Origin: Gemmiger sp. An194
GTDB lineage: Bacteria; Bacillota; Clostridia; Oscillospirales; Ruminococcaceae
DNA: 64,000 bases
Assembly (NCBI RefSeq): GCF_002160145.1
Contig: NZ_NFKA01000003.1
Coordinates: 124,001-188,000 of the forward strand
Direction: 5' to 3'
Part shown: positions 22,350 to 33,400 of the stretch, piece by piece
Layout: each line of letters begins with the position of its first letter
How positions within the stretch are numbered: the first letter of the stretch is position 1
Program-made: the position numbers and the translations under genes
The notes under the pieces: generated by a model
Databases searched by the model: none
What the model saw: the letters and a program-made list of their open reading frames with translations, nothing else
What the model was told of the DNA's origin: nothing

Positions 22350-23504
22350 TTAGAACGCCACGTAGTTGCGGGGGTTCTGCTTCACGCCGTTGATGCGCAC
22401 TTCGAAATGCAGATGGTTGCCGGTGGAGTTGCCGGTGGACCCCACATAGCCGATCACGTCGCCCTGCTTCACCGACTGGCCCACGCCCACGGCAATGCTG
22501 CTCATGTGGGCATACAGGGTGGTCACGCCGTCGCCGTTGTCCACCATGACCACGTTGCCGTAGCTCCAGTGGCCGGTGGTGGAGGAGATGACGCCGTCAT
22601 GGGCGGCCTTGATGGGGGTGCCGTAGGGAGCGGCGATGTCCATGCCGCTGTGGCCGGTCTGAATCACGCCGTTGATGTTCTGAGTAGCGCCGAACTCGGT
22701 GGTCACCCGGCCGGCGATGTCCAGCGGCCAGCGGAAGCCCTCGGCACACACACCGCTGCCGGTGGACGCCTGACTGGCCACCCAGGCCTCGTACTGCTTT
22801 TCGGCCTCATCGGCCTTCTTCTGCATCTCGGCCACCACAGTCTCCTGGGCCTGAGCCGCGGCCTCCTTGTCGCTGATGGTCTTGTTCTGGGCCTGGATGT
22901 TGGCAGCCAACTGGTTCTCCTTGCTGTCCAGGGCGGCTTTGGCATCCTCCAGATCCGCCTTGGCTGCTTCCAGAGCGGCCTCCTCTTCCTCCAGCCGTGC
23001 CTTCTCGTCGTTCATCTCCTGCAGGATCTCGGTGTCCTTTTCGCTGATGCGCTGCAGGTTGTCGGAGTAGGTGAGCAGGTCGTACAGGCTCTGGGCGCTG
23101 GCCAGCACCGCCACGGCGCCGGTATCCTGCATCACCTGCATGGCCTGCATGCGCTCCTTGAAGTCCGCCCAGCGCTCGTCGATCACTGCCTGCTGATCCG
23201 CGATGGCCTGCTGCTGGATGGCGATCTCGCTGTTCTTCTGGTTGATCTGGTCGATGGTATCGTTGATCTGGCTGATGATGATGGTCTGCTGGTTTTCCAG
23301 ACTCTTCTTCTGCTGCTCAGCCTTGTTCTTCTCGTTTTTGATCTGCTGGAGGACCTGCTCTTCCTTTTTCAGCTCCTGCTCGGCCTTCTCCCAGTCGGAT
23401 TTATAGTCGGCGTTCACCGCCGCGCCGCCGCATGCGGCAGCCATGCAAAGGGCCAGCGCGCCGCACAGCGCCCGCCGCCAGGGTGCTCGAAGTTGCTTGC
23501 TCAT
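22350..23504 (-). CDS. Exported M23 peptidoglycan endopeptidase with coiled-coil (EnvC/CwlO-like)
   Basis: A 384-residue exported protein. Signal peptide (about residues 1-32), long coiled coil (about 35-245, rich in Lys, Glu, Gln), then a LytM/M23 domain with zinc motif HSGMDIAAPYG and the later HLHFEVRING. The order signal, coiled coil, M23 is that of EnvC-type and Firmicute hydrolases gated by FtsEX. The ftsX and ftsE genes lie directly upstream in the same direction, so its regulation by FtsEX is strongly suggested by context. Confidence 0.9.
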   Translation of the reverse strand: MSKQLRAPWRRALCGALALCMAAACGGAAVNADYKSDWEKAEQELKKEEQVLQQIKNEKNKAEQQKKSLENQQTIIISQINDTIDQINQKNSEIAIQQQAIADQQAVIDERWADFKERMQAMQVMQDTGAVAVLASAQSLYDLLTYSDNLQRISEKDTEILQEMNDEKARLEEEEAALEAAKADLEDAKAALDSKENQLAANIQAQNKTISDKEAAAQAQETVVAEMQKKADEAEKQYEAWVASQASTGSGVCAEGFRWPLDIAGRVTTEFGATQNINGVIQTGHSGMDIAAPYGTPIKAAHDGVISSTTGHWSYGNVVMVDNGDGVTTLYAHMSSIAVGVGQSVKQGDVIGYVGSTGNSTGNHLHFEVRINGVKQNPRNYVAF

Positions 23505-23556
23505 GAGAATCGCTCCTTTTGCTGGCGCCCGCGGCCGGCCGGCCGCGGATCGCGGT

Positions 23557-24465
23557 TTATACGTGCAGGTATTTGCGGATGGAGGTGGCGGTGCCCACGC
23601 TGCCGATCAGGCTGCCGAAGGCCAAGAAAGCGATCAGCACCTTCCACCAGACCTGACCCATGCCCAGCAGCACGTCGTTCAAGATGGCGCCCCAGAAGGC
23701 GGGGAAATCCACGCTGTAGATGATCAGCAGCTGATAGCCGCCCAGTACGATGGCCGAGGAGATCACACCGGCGATCAGGCCCACGGCGATGCCCTCCACA
23801 AAGAAGGGCAGACGAATGAAGCCGTTGGTGGCGCCCACGTACTTCATAATGTTGATCTCCTTGCGGCGGGCGAACACGGTGAGTCGGATGGTATTGCTGA
23901 TGACCACGATGCTCACGAAGCCCAGCACCACCACAAGGCCCACACTGATGACGGTGACCGCCTTGTGGATGTTCACCACCAGGTCAGACAGGCCGGTGGG
24001 CACGTTCACGTCCACCACGCCGGAGATGCTCTCCAGCTGGGGCACGATCTCCTCCATCTGGCCCACATCCTGCAGAACCACCTTGTAGTTGGCCAGGAAG
24101 GGGTTTTCCTCGCCCTCGAACACATCGAACAGCTCACCCTTGTCGCCCATGGATTCCCGCATCAGGTCCAGCGCTTCATCCTTGGAGACATAGTTCACTT
24201 CCTTCAGGCCGCTGATGGAGCGCAAAGCGCTGTCCACCGAGGCGAGACCCGTCTCGTCCAGGTTTTCGTCCAGATAGACGACCACCTCGTTCTGGCTGCG
24301 CAGATAGATCATCAGGCTGTTCATGTTGGCGGTGAACAAACCCGCCACACCGGTGATGATGAGGCATACGGTGAGCACGCCCACGCTGGCAAAGCTCATC
24401 AGCCGGTTGTTGATCATGTTGTGAAGGCCCTGACGGGCAAGGTATTTAAAGCTGGACCACTTCAC
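23557..24465 (-). CDS. ftsX: Cell-division ABC permease FtsX
   Basis: A 302-residue membrane protein with an N-terminal helix (about residues 24-46), an extracellular domain of about 120 residues (ELFDVFEGEENPFLANYKVV region) and three C-terminal helices. FtsX passes ATP-driven shape changes of FtsE to extracellular peptidoglycan hydrolases through its outer loop. The start codon is GTG overlapping the ftsE stop (GTGA), showing translational coupling. Confidence 0.93.
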   Translation of the reverse strand: MKWSSFKYLARQGLHNMINNRLMSFASVGVLTVCLIITGVAGLFTANMNSLMIYLRSQNEVVVYLDENLDETGLASVDSALRSISGLKEVNYVSKDEALDLMRESMGDKGELFDVFEGEENPFLANYKVVLQDVGQMEEIVPQLESISGVVDVNVPTGLSDLVVNIHKAVTVISVGLVVVLGFVSIVVISNTIRLTVFARRKEINIMKYVGATNGFIRLPFFVEGIAVGLIAGVISSAIVLGGYQLLIIYSVDFPAFWGAILNDVLLGMGQVWWKVLIAFLAFGSLIGSVGTATSIRKYLHV

Positions 24466-25166
24466 AGGATCACCTCCCCTGCATCTTCTCCGGACTCCTG
24501 CCGGTTCAGGGAGTCGTCGATCACGTTGCCGTGGTCAATGGTGATGACCCGCTTGCTGAAGTGACGGGCCAGCTCATGCTCGTGGGTAACCACCACCACG
24601 GTGATGCCCACGCTGTTGATGGCGCTGAGCAGCTCCATCATCTCGATGCTCAGCTCCGGGTCGATGTTGCCGGTGGGCTCGTCGGCGATGATCAGCTGGG
24701 GGCTGTGCACCAGAGCACGGGCCAGCGCCACGCGCTGCTGCTCGCCGCCGGAAAGCTCATCCGGGTATTTGTCCATCTTTTCGGAAAGGCCCACCAGGCT
24801 GAACACGTAAGGCACCCGGCTGGCGATCTTCTTTTCGGGGATGTTGGTCACCCGCATGGCGAAAGCCACGTTCTCGTAGGCGGTCATGCTGGGAATGAGG
24901 CGGAAGTCCTGGAACACCACGCCCATGTTGCGGCGCAGATAGGGCACGTCCTTTTCCTTCATTCGGGTCAGGTCCTTGCCGTTCACAAACACCCGGCCGC
25001 TGGTGGCCTTTTCCTCCCGCAGGATCAGCTTGAGGAAGGTGGATTTGCCCGCGCCGGAATGGCCCAGAACAAACACGAACTCGCCTTTTTGGATGTGAAG
25101 GCTCACATTTTTCAGTGCGGTGTTGCCCCCGGGGTACACCTTGGAAACGCGGTCAAATACAATCAT
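24462..25166 (-). CDS. ftsE: Cell-division ATP-binding protein FtsE
   Basis: A 234-residue ABC ATPase: Walker [11 protein letters not shown]-loop in VFQDFRL, signature [15 protein letters not shown], Walker [13 protein letters not shown], His switch in VTHEHEL. It pairs with FtsX and energises the M23 hydrolase encoded next. The opening [14 protein letters not shown] is typical of FtsE. Confidence 0.95.
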   Translation of the reverse strand: MIVFDRVSKVYPGGNTALKNVSLHIQKGEFVFVLGHSGAGKSTFLKLILREEKATSGRVFVNGKDLTRMKEKDVPYLRRNMGVVFQDFRLIPSMTAYENVAFAMRVTNIPEKKIASRVPYVFSLVGLSEKMDKYPDELSGGEQQRVALARALVHSPQLIIADEPTGNIDPELSIEMMELLSAINSVGITVVVVTHEHELARHFSKRVITIDHGNVIDDSLNRQESGEDAGEVIL

Positions 25167-25376
25167 TTTTTCTCCCCATACGCCGCCCGGCTGCGGGCGG
25201 CATGGCCGCGGGTGCGGCCTGTTTTTCCTTTTTTGCTTGCTGTTTCGCTGTTACAAAACGAGGGCCGGCGCATTCGGCCGGCACCGCGGTGCGAAAATTG
25301 CACTGCGGCGCGGCATAGCGGCCGGCCCATGGGCAGACATCGCCGCCCGGCACAGGCCCTGGGGGCCTGCGCGCAA

Positions 25377-26459
25377 TCAGTATTTTGCCGGGTTGGCGCT
25401 CAGATATTTCTTTACCATCAGTGCCACCTTGAACACGATGGCGTCGTCGAATTCCCGCAGGTCCAGACCGGTGAGCTTCTTGATCTTCTCCAGGCGGTAC
25501 ACCAGGGTGTTGCGGTGTACGAACAGGCCGCGGCTGGTCTCGGAAACGTTCAGATTGTTCTCGAAGAAGCGCTGGATGGTGAACAGGGTCTCATTGTCCA
25601 GGCTTTCGATGCTGCCCTGCTTGAACACCTCGCGCAGGAACATCTCGCACAGGGTGGTGGGCAGCTGGTAGATCAGGCGGGCGATGCCCAGATTGTCGTA
25701 GCTGATGATGGACTGCTCGGTGTCGAACACCTTGCCCACCTCCATGGCCACCTGGGCTTCCTTGAAGCTGGCGGCCAGGTCCTTCACGTTGGCGATGGGG
25801 GTACCGATGCCAACGGTGGCCTTGATGTAATGCTCGCCGGACAGGGTGTCCACGATGCTGGAGGCCAGCTTTTCCAGATCCTTCTGATCGATGCCCCGCT
25901 TGATCTCCTTCACCAGCACGGTGTCGGTCTCGCTGATGTTGAACACGAAGTCCTTCTGCTTGTCCGGGAACAGGCTGCTCACCACATCATAGGCGGAGAT
26001 GTCGGTGCCGCTGGTCACGCGGATCAGGAACACCACCCGGGACACATCGGTGGCAAAGTGCAGCTCGCGGGCCTTGGCGTAGATATCGCCGGGCAGGATG
26101 TTATCCAGCACCACGTTCTTGATGAAGTTGGCCTTGTCGAACTTCTCGTCGTGGTACTGCTTGATGCTCTGCAGGCTGATGGCGAGCAGGCTGGCAAACT
26201 GAGCGGCAGTCTCGTCGGTGCCTTCCACATACACGGCGTAATCGTTGTGCTTGTTGGAGCTGAACTGATGGTAGCTGCAGCCGTCCTTGACGAAGCAGTC
26301 GCCGGCCAGGCGCTCGGCCACAAAGCCGTCCCGCACCTCGCCGATCATGTTCAGATCGGAACAGGAAATCACGGTGCCGGTCTCATCCACCACACCGACC
26401 ACCCGATTGATGGCGTCCTTCATCTGGTAGACAACACCCTGAAACACTCTGTTTGCCAT
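25377..26459 (-). CDS. CdaR/PucR-type transcriptional regulator
   Basis: A 360-residue protein with an N-terminal sensing region (residues about 1-130), a middle region of GGDEF-like fold and a C-terminal PucR-type helix-turn-helix: NVSETSRGLFVHRNTLVYRL followed by EKIKKLTGLDLREFDDAIVF. This C-terminus is the hallmark of CdaR and PucR regulators. The start MANRVFQG at 26459 is favoured by GGGGAGCG upstream. It precedes ftsE with a 210-bp gap holding GC-rich hairpins, so it may be separate from the division genes. Ligand unknown. Confidence 0.85.
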   Translation of the reverse strand: MANRVFQGVVYQMKDAINRVVGVVDETGTVISCSDLNMIGEVRDGFVAERLAGDCFVKDGCSYHQFSSNKHNDYAVYVEGTDETAAQFASLLAISLQSIKQYHDEKFDKANFIKNVVLDNILPGDIYAKARELHFATDVSRVVFLIRVTSGTDISAYDVVSSLFPDKQKDFVFNISETDTVLVKEIKRGIDQKDLEKLASSIVDTLSGEHYIKATVGIGTPIANVKDLAASFKEAQVAMEVGKVFDTEQSIISYDNLGIARLIYQLPTTLCEMFLREVFKQGSIESLDNETLFTIQRFFENNLNVSETSRGLFVHRNTLVYRLEKIKKLTGLDLREFDDAIVFKVALMVKKYLSANPAKY

Positions 26460-26717
26460 AATACGCTCCCCTTTTATTTGACGGTAATGTTTTCCACAAT
26501 AAGCTTTGTGATATTTGAACAATTGCACAGGCTCTCTGTGTATATTTTACACAAGGGAATATACTTTTGCAACATATTTCAACGATTTTTTCTGCCATTT
26601 ATTGTGTAATTTTGAATACCGGCCAAAAACCCGGGGTTCAGGCGCCCTTTTAGTCTACGACAAAATTGTGTAAGTTCTTTGAAAGAACTGCAAAAAAACG
26701 GCTTCACAAGGCCATTT

Positions 26718-27446
26718 TCAGGCATTTTCGCCGCCCGGGGCAAGACCGGGCGCAAGCTGGGCCAGCTCTTCGGCGGAAAGCTCCCGCCACTGGCCCGGGG
26801 CCAGCTCCGGGTCCAGCGAAAGGCCTCCGATGGCCTGCCGGTGCAGCTCGTTGACTCCCGCATCCAGCACGCCGAACATCCGCTTGATCTGGTGGTAGAC
26901 CCCCTGCCGCAGCACCACGGTGGCGGCAAGCGGGTTCTCCGGGTCCGGGATGAGGCCCGCGGGCTGCATCCGCTCCCCATCCGCCAGGGTCACACCCTCC
27001 TCAAAGGCGGCCACCATGGCCGGGGTGACCGGGGTGTCCAGCTCCACCCGGTAGGTCTTGGGCACGTGGCGGCGGGGCGAAAGAATCGCGTGGGCGAAGG
27101 CCCCGTCGTCGGTGAGCAGCACAAAGCCGGTGCTGGTCTTGTCCAGCCGGCCCGCCGGGAACAGCTCCCGCCGGGGGAAGGCGCCTTCCAGCAGGTCCAC
27201 CACGGTGCGATCCCGCTTGTCGGTGCTGGCGCTCACAACGCCCTTGGGCTTATTGAGCATAATGTACACGAACTGCTGGCAGCTGAGGGGCTTGCCCTCG
27301 GCGGTCACCGTCTCGGCACCGGACAGAGCGGTGTCGGCCTTTTTGCAGACCTTTCCATCCACCATGACCCGACCCCTGGTGATTAGGGTGCGGGCCGCGC
27401 TGCGGGGCAGCTGCAGGCTCTGGGCAACGAACTTGTCCAGCCGCAT
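26718..27446 (-). CDS. RsuA-family 16S rRNA pseudouridine synthase
   Basis: A 242-residue RNA modification enzyme. An S4 RNA-binding domain (MRLDKFVAQSLQLPRSAART) is followed by the synthase domain with catalytic Asp in PAGRLDKTSTGFVLLT, KTYRVELD and QGVYHQIKRMFG. It isomerises uridine in rRNA; the exact site is not readable from sequence. It starts 2 bp after the stop of the flavin-fold gene upstream, so they form one transcript. Confidence 0.92.
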   Translation of the reverse strand: MRLDKFVAQSLQLPRSAARTLITRGRVMVDGKVCKKADTALSGAETVTAEGKPLSCQQFVYIMLNKPKGVVSASTDKRDRTVVDLLEGAFPRRELFPAGRLDKTSTGFVLLTDDGAFAHAILSPRRHVPKTYRVELDTPVTPAMVAAFEEGVTLADGERMQPAGLIPDPENPLAATVVLRQGVYHQIKRMFGVLDAGVNELHRQAIGGLSLDPELAPGQWRELSAEELAQLAPGLAPGGENA

Positions 27447-27447
27447 C

Positions 27448-27936
27448 TCAGTTCTCCTCCAGCAGACGGCCCTTGTTGGCCTTGCCCCGCAGCTGCTGGA
27501 TGTCCAGCGCGAACATGACCACCGCGGACATGCCCTTCATGGTGCGCTCGTAGGCGGGGGTGTCCACATGGTCGGCGGAGTATTTTTCGCAGATGGCCCG
27601 CATGGCCGCCATCCGCTCGCTCTCCTCGGTGAGGATGCGCACCGGTCCCTGGGCGATGGCGCTGGCGTAGATTACCTCGAACCGCTCGGGCACGTTGTGG
27701 GCGTAGAGCACCGCCGTGAAGCTGGCCCGGCCGTCCCGGGTGATGTTCTCCAGCTTCTGGCCCCGCTTGGCCGAATGGAAGTAGAGGGTGTCGCCCTCCA
27801 GGGCAAAGGCCATGGGCGCGGCGTAGGGCCAGCCGTCCTCATTGATGGTGGCCAGCGTGCCGAAGCTCGCCTTGCGCAGCACCTCCTTTGCATCCTCCTC
27901 ACTCAGTTTTCGATCGACCCGGCACAGCTCCCGCAT
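27448..27936 (-). CDS. Pyridoxamine 5'-phosphate oxidase-fold protein (NimA-like)
   Basis: A 162-residue split-barrel flavin-binding protein. MRELCRVDRKLSEEDAKEVL, FGTLATINEDGWPYAAPMAF and LYFHSAKRGQKLENI are typical of the NimA / 5-nitroimidazole-reductase-like branch of this fold. The physiological substrate is unknown. The start MRELCR at 27936, with GGCGGGAAAAACG before it, gives the normal family length. It lies immediately before the pseudouridine synthase gene. Confidence 0.85.
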   Translation of the reverse strand: MRELCRVDRKLSEEDAKEVLRKASFGTLATINEDGWPYAAPMAFALEGDTLYFHSAKRGQKLENITRDGRASFTAVLYAHNVPERFEVIYASAIAQGPVRILTEESERMAAMRAICEKYSADHVDTPAYERTMKGMSAVVMFALDIQQLRGKANKGRLLEEN

Positions 27937-28145
27937 CGTTTTTCCCGCCTTTCCTTTTTGTTCGGACCACTTTGAGGCCCGTTGATTCTGTATGGGCAGC
28001 ACTGCATCCTTCACAGTAAGCGCTTCCGGCGCGTTCCTCCATCCGGAACGATGCAGCATTGCCTATCGTATTATAGCACATTCCGGCCTCAAGGGCCCGT
28101 TCTGTGTTTCTTTTTGTATTATTTCAATTTATTTCCACAAAATAT

Positions 28146-28174
28146 TTGTTTTTCTGTGTATTTCGTTCTATAAT
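28146..28174 (+). promoter_or_regulatory. Promoter of the TetR regulator gene
   Basis: TTGTTT (28146-28151), a 17-bp spacer and TATAAT (28169-28174). Immediately downstream the inverted repeat GCCGGTAAAAACCGG (28188-28202) could be an operator. Confidence 0.65.
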
Positions 28175-28238
28175 AAGTTCATGGTTTGCCGGTAAAAACC
28201 GGTATGCGCGTTTGCGCCAGAAAAGGAGGTCTCGCCCC

Positions 28239-28823
28239 ATGCGGACAGCGGTCAAAAAGAATGCCCGCCGCCAGGAACTGCTGGAACAGATCTACCCTAT
28301 GATCGATCAGGTGGGCTACGAAAACCTGACCGTACGGGGCATCTGCACCAGCCTCGGAATATCCACCGGCACCTTTTATCACTATTTCCCGGAAAAAGCC
28401 GATCTGCTTTTGGCCTTTTTCGCGGGCATCGACGATTTTTACCAGCAGGAAGTGCTCCCCCGCTTCGGGCCGGATGAGGCGGCCAATCTGGACCGGTTCA
28501 TCCACAGCTACGGCGTTTACTGCCAGCGGGTGGGCGCGGGGGTCTGCCGCTGTTTGACCAGCGCCCCCGCCCACGATGCCAAGCGCAACTATCTTTCCGA
28601 GAGCCGGCCCATCAGCCGGATTCTGGAGGAGCTGATGATCCGGGGCGCGGCCAGCGGCCGGTTCACCTGCCCCTTCCCGCCGGAGCAGTGCGCCCGCATG
28701 GTGATGGTCTCGGTGCGGGGCCACGGCTCCGACTGGGCCAAGCGGGGCGGCAAATACGATCTGATCCGCGCGCTGGACGATTACGCCCTGCTGCTGCGCA
28801 TCGCGCTGGACTGCCGGCCCTGA
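28239..28823 (+). CDS. TetR-family transcriptional regulator
   Basis: A 194-residue regulator. The N-terminal helix-turn-helix reads YENLTVRGICTSLGISTGTF and then YHYFPEKADLL, the TetR signature. The C-terminal ligand domain is unassigned. AAAAGGAGG stands 8 bases before the ATG at 28239. It is monocistronic, ending at a terminator shared with convergent purB; its targets are not evident nearby, apart from possible self-control through the GCCGG palindrome. Confidence 0.9.
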   Translation: MRTAVKKNARRQELLEQIYPMIDQVGYENLTVRGICTSLGISTGTFYHYFPEKADLLLAFFAGIDDFYQQEVLPRFGPDEAANLDRFIHSYGVYCQRVGAGVCRCLTSAPAHDAKRNYLSESRPISRILEELMIRGAASGRFTCPFPPEQCARMVMVSVRGHGSDWAKRGGKYDLIRALDDYALLLRIALDCRP

Positions 28824-28846
28824 GCTGCATTCCCTTCCCTGTATGC

Positions 28847-28893
28847 AAAACGCCCTCTGCTTTTGTTTGAAAGAGCAGAGGGCGTTTTTTTTT
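28847..28893. terminator. Bidirectional terminator between tetR-like gene and purB
   Basis: CGCCCTCTGC (28851-28860) and GCAGAGGGCG (28875-28884) pair perfectly, with AAAA before and nine T after. Confidence 0.9.
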
Positions 28894-28923
28894 ATGTCAG
28901 CCGGAGCCGACGCGCCTGTACAA

Positions 28924-30357
28924 TCAGACGTTCAGCTCGGCGTGCTGGCCCGCAGCCTCGGGGTGAGCGGCCAGCACGGGGCGGATGACCTCGTTGAGGA
29001 ACTCCTCCACCTGCTGGGCGCTGCGGCCGGTGAAGTGCTCGGGCACCAGAACGCCGTCGATGTCGGCATGGGTCAGGCCGAAGCTGGCGTCGTTCACCAC
29101 ACGGTCGATCAGGTCGTTGGGCATGCCCTCCTCCTTCACCTGCGCGGCGGCGGCGATGGAGTGCTGGCGCAGCTTCTCGTGCAGCTCCTGACGGTCGCCG
29201 CCCTTCTTCACGGCGCTCATCATGATGTTCTCGGCAGCCATGAAGGGCAGCTCGGCCATCACGCGGCTGCGGATGACCTTGGGATACACCACCAGGCCGT
29301 CGCACACGTTGAGCAGGATGTTCAGGATGGAATCGGCGGCCAGGAAGGCCTCGGCCACAGCGATGCGCTTGTTGGCGGAGTCGTCCAGGGTACGCTCGAA
29401 CCACTGGGTGCCGGCGGTGAAGGCCGGGTTCAGGATGTCCACCATCAGGTAGCGGGCCAGGGCGCAGACGCGCTCGCAGCGCATGGGGTTGCGCTTGTAG
29501 GGCATGGCGGAGGAACCGATCTGGTTCTTCTCAAAGGGCTCCTCCATCTCCTTGAAGTTGGCCAGGATGCGGATGTCGGTGCACATCTTCATGGCGCTCT
29601 GGGCAAGGCCGGACAAAGCGCTCAGCACCTGGAAGTCCACCTTGCGGCTGTAGGTCTGGCCGGACACGGGAACCACCTTGTCGAAGCCCAGCTCGGCGGC
29701 GATGGAGGCCTCCACCGCCTTGATGCGGGCGGAGTCGCCCTCGAACAGCTCCACGAAGCTGGCCTGGGTGCCGGTGGTGCCCTTGCTGCCCAGCAGGGCC
29801 AGAGCGTTCATGCGGCTGGTGATCTCCTCGTAGTCCATGTACAGCTCGTTCAGCCACAGGCTGGCGCGCTTGCCCACGGTGGTAAGCTGGGCGGGCTGCA
29901 GATGGGTGTAGGCCAGGGCGGGCATATCCTTGTACTCATCCGCAAACTTGGCCAGCAGAGCCAGAACGCCCACCAGCTTCTTCTGCACCAGCTCCAGGCC
30001 CTCCTTCATCACCAGCACGTCGGTGTTGTCGCCCACGTAGCAGCTGGTGGCGCCCAGATGGATGATGCCCTTTGCATTGGGGCACTGCAGGCCGTAGGCG
30101 TACACATGGCTCATCACGTCATGGCGGCATTCCTTCTCACGGCGGATGGCATCCTCATAGTTGATGTCGTCCTTGTGGGCCTCCAGCTCGGCGATCTGCT
30201 CGTCGGTGATGTTCAGGCCGTTAGCCTTCTCGGCCTTGGCCAGGGCGATCCACAACCGGCGCCAGGTGCGGAACTTGTTGTCCTCCGAGAAGATGTACTG
30301 CATCTCGGGGGAGGCGTAACGGGTCTCGAAGGGAGAGATGTATTTATCGTGGGACAT
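28924..30357 (-). CDS. purB: Adenylosuccinate lyase
   Basis: A 477-residue enzyme that removes fumarate twice in purine synthesis: from SAICAR to AICAR, and from adenylosuccinate to AMP. The fumarase-superfamily signature GSSAMPYKRNP is present, with HLGATSCYVGDN and TYSRKVDFQV. It is the last gene of the leftward purine cluster, after purL, ending at a terminator. Length is normal. Confidence 0.95.
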   Translation of the reverse strand: MSHDKYISPFETRYASPEMQYIFSEDNKFRTWRRLWIALAKAEKANGLNITDEQIAELEAHKDDINYEDAIRREKECRHDVMSHVYAYGLQCPNAKGIIHLGATSCYVGDNTDVLVMKEGLELVQKKLVGVLALLAKFADEYKDMPALAYTHLQPAQLTTVGKRASLWLNELYMDYEEITSRMNALALLGSKGTTGTQASFVELFEGDSARIKAVEASIAAELGFDKVVPVSGQTYSRKVDFQVLSALSGLAQSAMKMCTDIRILANFKEMEEPFEKNQIGSSAMPYKRNPMRCERVCALARYLMVDILNPAFTAGTQWFERTLDDSANKRIAVAEAFLAADSILNILLNVCDGLVVYPKVIRSRVMAELPFMAAENIMMSAVKKGGDRQELHEKLRQHSIAAAAQVKEEGMPNDLIDRVVNDASFGLTHADIDGVLVPEHFTGRSAQQVEEFLNEVIRPVLAAHPEAAGQHAELNV

Positions 30358-30437
30358 ATTGGTTCCCCTTTCTCTGGTTTCTCATAAAGGGCGGGCGGGG
30401 CGCATAAGGCCTCGCCCGCCCTCTTTGTTTTTTGTGC

Positions 30438-33400
30438 TTACAGCTTGAAGTAATCCACGCCGCCCTCGAACAGGGGCTGGTACTTGTTGCCGGGCACGTT
30501 CTTGTACAGCTCGTCGCCGCTGCGCTCGGTGTGGCCCATCTTGCCCAGCACACGGCCGTCCGGGCTGGTGATGCCCTCGATGGCCAGCACGCTGCCGTTG
30601 GGGTTGTAGCGCAGGTCCATGGTGGGCTGGCCCGCCGCGTCCACATACTGGGTGGCCACCTGACCGTTGGCGATCAGGCTCTTCACCACCTCATCGCTGG
30701 CCACGAAGCGGCCCTCGCCGTGGCTGATGGCGATGGTGTGGACCTCGTCCACGCTGCAGCGGCTCAGCCAGGGGCTCTTGCCCGAGGCGATGCGGGTGTT
30801 CACCAGCATGCTCTGGTGGCGGTTGATGGTGTTGAAGGTCAGGGTGGGGCATTCCGCAGTGATGGGGCGGATCTCGCCGTAGGGCACGAGACCCAGCTTG
30901 ATCAGCGCCTGGAAGCCGTTGCAGATGCCCAGCATCAGGCCGTCGCGCTTCTGGAGCAGCTCGTGCACCGCCTCGGTGACCGAGGGAGCCCGCAGGAAGG
31001 CGGTGATGAACTTGGCGCTGCCGTCCGGCTCGTCGCCGCCGGAGAAGCCGCCGGGCAGCATCACGATCTGGCTCTCCCGGATGGCCTGGGTCAGGGCGGC
31101 GCAGCTCTCGGCAACCGCCGAGGCGCTCAGGTTGTTGATGACCAGCACCTTCGGGTCCGCACCGGCGCGGGCAAAGGCACGGGCGGTGTCGTACTCGCAG
31201 TTGGTGCCGGGGAATACGGGAATGATGACCTTGGGCTTGGCGATGCCGATGGCCGGAGCCTTGCGCTCGGTGGCCTCGTAGCTGATCTTGTCCACGGTGG
31301 CGCCTGCCTTGCGGTAGGGGAACACCGGCTCCAGCTTGCCCTCCCAGGCCTCCTGCAGGGCGGCCAGGTCGATGGTCTCGCCCGCGATCTTCAGCGCGTA
31401 GGTCTCGGTAACGGTACCCAGGACAACGCCCTCGTTCAGCTCCAGATCCGGCTCCACCTCCAGGATGAAGCTGCCGTAGGCGGGATGGAACAGGTTCTCC
31501 GGATCACGGGCGGCATCCAGCGCAAAGCCCAGCCGGTTGCCCAGGCACATTTTGAACAGAGCCTCGGCGGCGCAGCCGTAGCCGGGGGTATAAGCGGCCT
31601 TCACCTTGCCGGAAGCGATCAGCTCCTCCACCTTCTTGTACAGCTTCTTCAGGCTGTGGGGCTCAGGGCGCAGCTCCAGCTTATCCTGATATTCGGGATA
31701 CAGCCAGACCACCTTGCTGCCCGCAGCCTTGAACTCGGGGCTGATCACGTTCTTGGTATTGCCGATGGCGGTGGCGAAGCTCACCAGAGTGGGGGGCACA
31801 TCCAGATCCTCAAAGCTGCCGGACATGCTGTCCTTGCCGCCGATGGCGGCCACGCCCAGATCCACCTGGGCCATCAGAGCACCCAGCAGGGCGGCAAAGG
31901 GCTTGCCCCAGCGCTCGGGCACATCGCCCAGACGCTCGAAGTATTCCTGGAAGGTCAGGTAGGCATCCTCATAGCGAAAGCCGCTGGCCACCAGCTTGGA
32001 GATGCTCTCCACAACGGCCAGATATGCGCCGCTGTACTGCTTTTTCTCCATCAGGTAGGGGTTGTAACCCCAGGCCATGCCGCTGCAGGTGGTGGTCTCG
32101 CCGTTCACCGGCAGCTTGGCCGCCATGGCCTGCGCGGGGGTCAGCTGATACTTGCCGCCGAAGGGCATGAGCACGGTGGCCGCGCCGATGGTGGAGTCGA
32201 ACCGCTCGGACAGGCCCTTCTTGCTGCACACATTCAGGTCGGTGACCAGATTCTGCATCTTCTCGGCCCAGGTCTCGCCCTTCCAGTCCACCTTGTAGTC
32301 CTGGCAATCATAGACCAGAACCCGGGCGCGCTTTTCGGCACCGTTGGAGTTCAGGAAGTTGCGGCTGATGTTTACGATGGTGTTGCCCTTCCAGGTCATG
32401 GTCAGGCGGGGGTCCTCGGTGACGGTGGCCACCACGGTGGCATCCAGGTTTTCCTCATGGGCCAGCTTCACGAAGGCCTCCACATCCTGGGGTGCCAGCA
32501 CAACGGCCATGCGCTCCTGGCTCTCGCTGATGGCCAGCTCGGTGCCGTCCAGGCCCTCGTACTTCTTGGGCACGGCATCCAGGTCGATGGCCAGGCCGTC
32601 GGCCAGCTCGCCGATGGCAACGGACACACCGCCCGCGCCGAAGTCGTTGCAGCGCTTGATCAGGCGGGTGGCCTCGGGGCGGCGGAACAGACGCTGCAGC
32701 TTGCGCTCGATGGGGGCGTTGCCCTTCTGCACCTCAGCGCCGCAGGTCTCCAGGCTCTCCAGCTTGTGGGCCTTGGAGGAGCCGGTGGCGCCGCCGCAGC
32801 CGTCGCGGCCGGTGGCGCCGCCCAGCAGCACCACGATATCGCCGGCAGCGGGCACCTCACGGCGCACGTTGGAAGCGGGAGCCGCGCCCACCACAGCGCC
32901 GATCTCCAGGCGCTTGGCCACGTAGCCGGGGTGGTACAGCTCATCCACCTGACCGGTGGCCAGACCGATCTGGTTGCCGTAGCTGGAGTAACCGGCGGCG
33001 GCGGTGGTGACCAGCTTGCGCTGGGGCAGCTTGCCCGCCATGGTCTCGCTCACCGGAACCAGCGGGTCGCCCGCGCCGGTCACGCGCATGGCCTGATAGA
33101 CATAGCTGCGGCCGGACAGGGGGTCACGGATGGCGCCGCCGATGCAGGTGGCCGCGCCGCCGAAGGGCTCGATCTCGGTGGGGTGGTTGTGGGTCTCGTT
33201 TTTGAACAGATACAGCCAGTCCTGCTCCTCGCCGTCCACATCGCACTTGATCTTCACGGTGCAGGCGTTGATCTCCTCGGACTCGTCCAGATTCTTCAGC
33301 TTGCCGATGCTGGCCAGATACTTGGCGCCGATGGTGGCAAGGTCCATCAGGCACATATTCTTCTTGCGTCCGGCGTATACCGCCTTGCGCATGGTCAGGT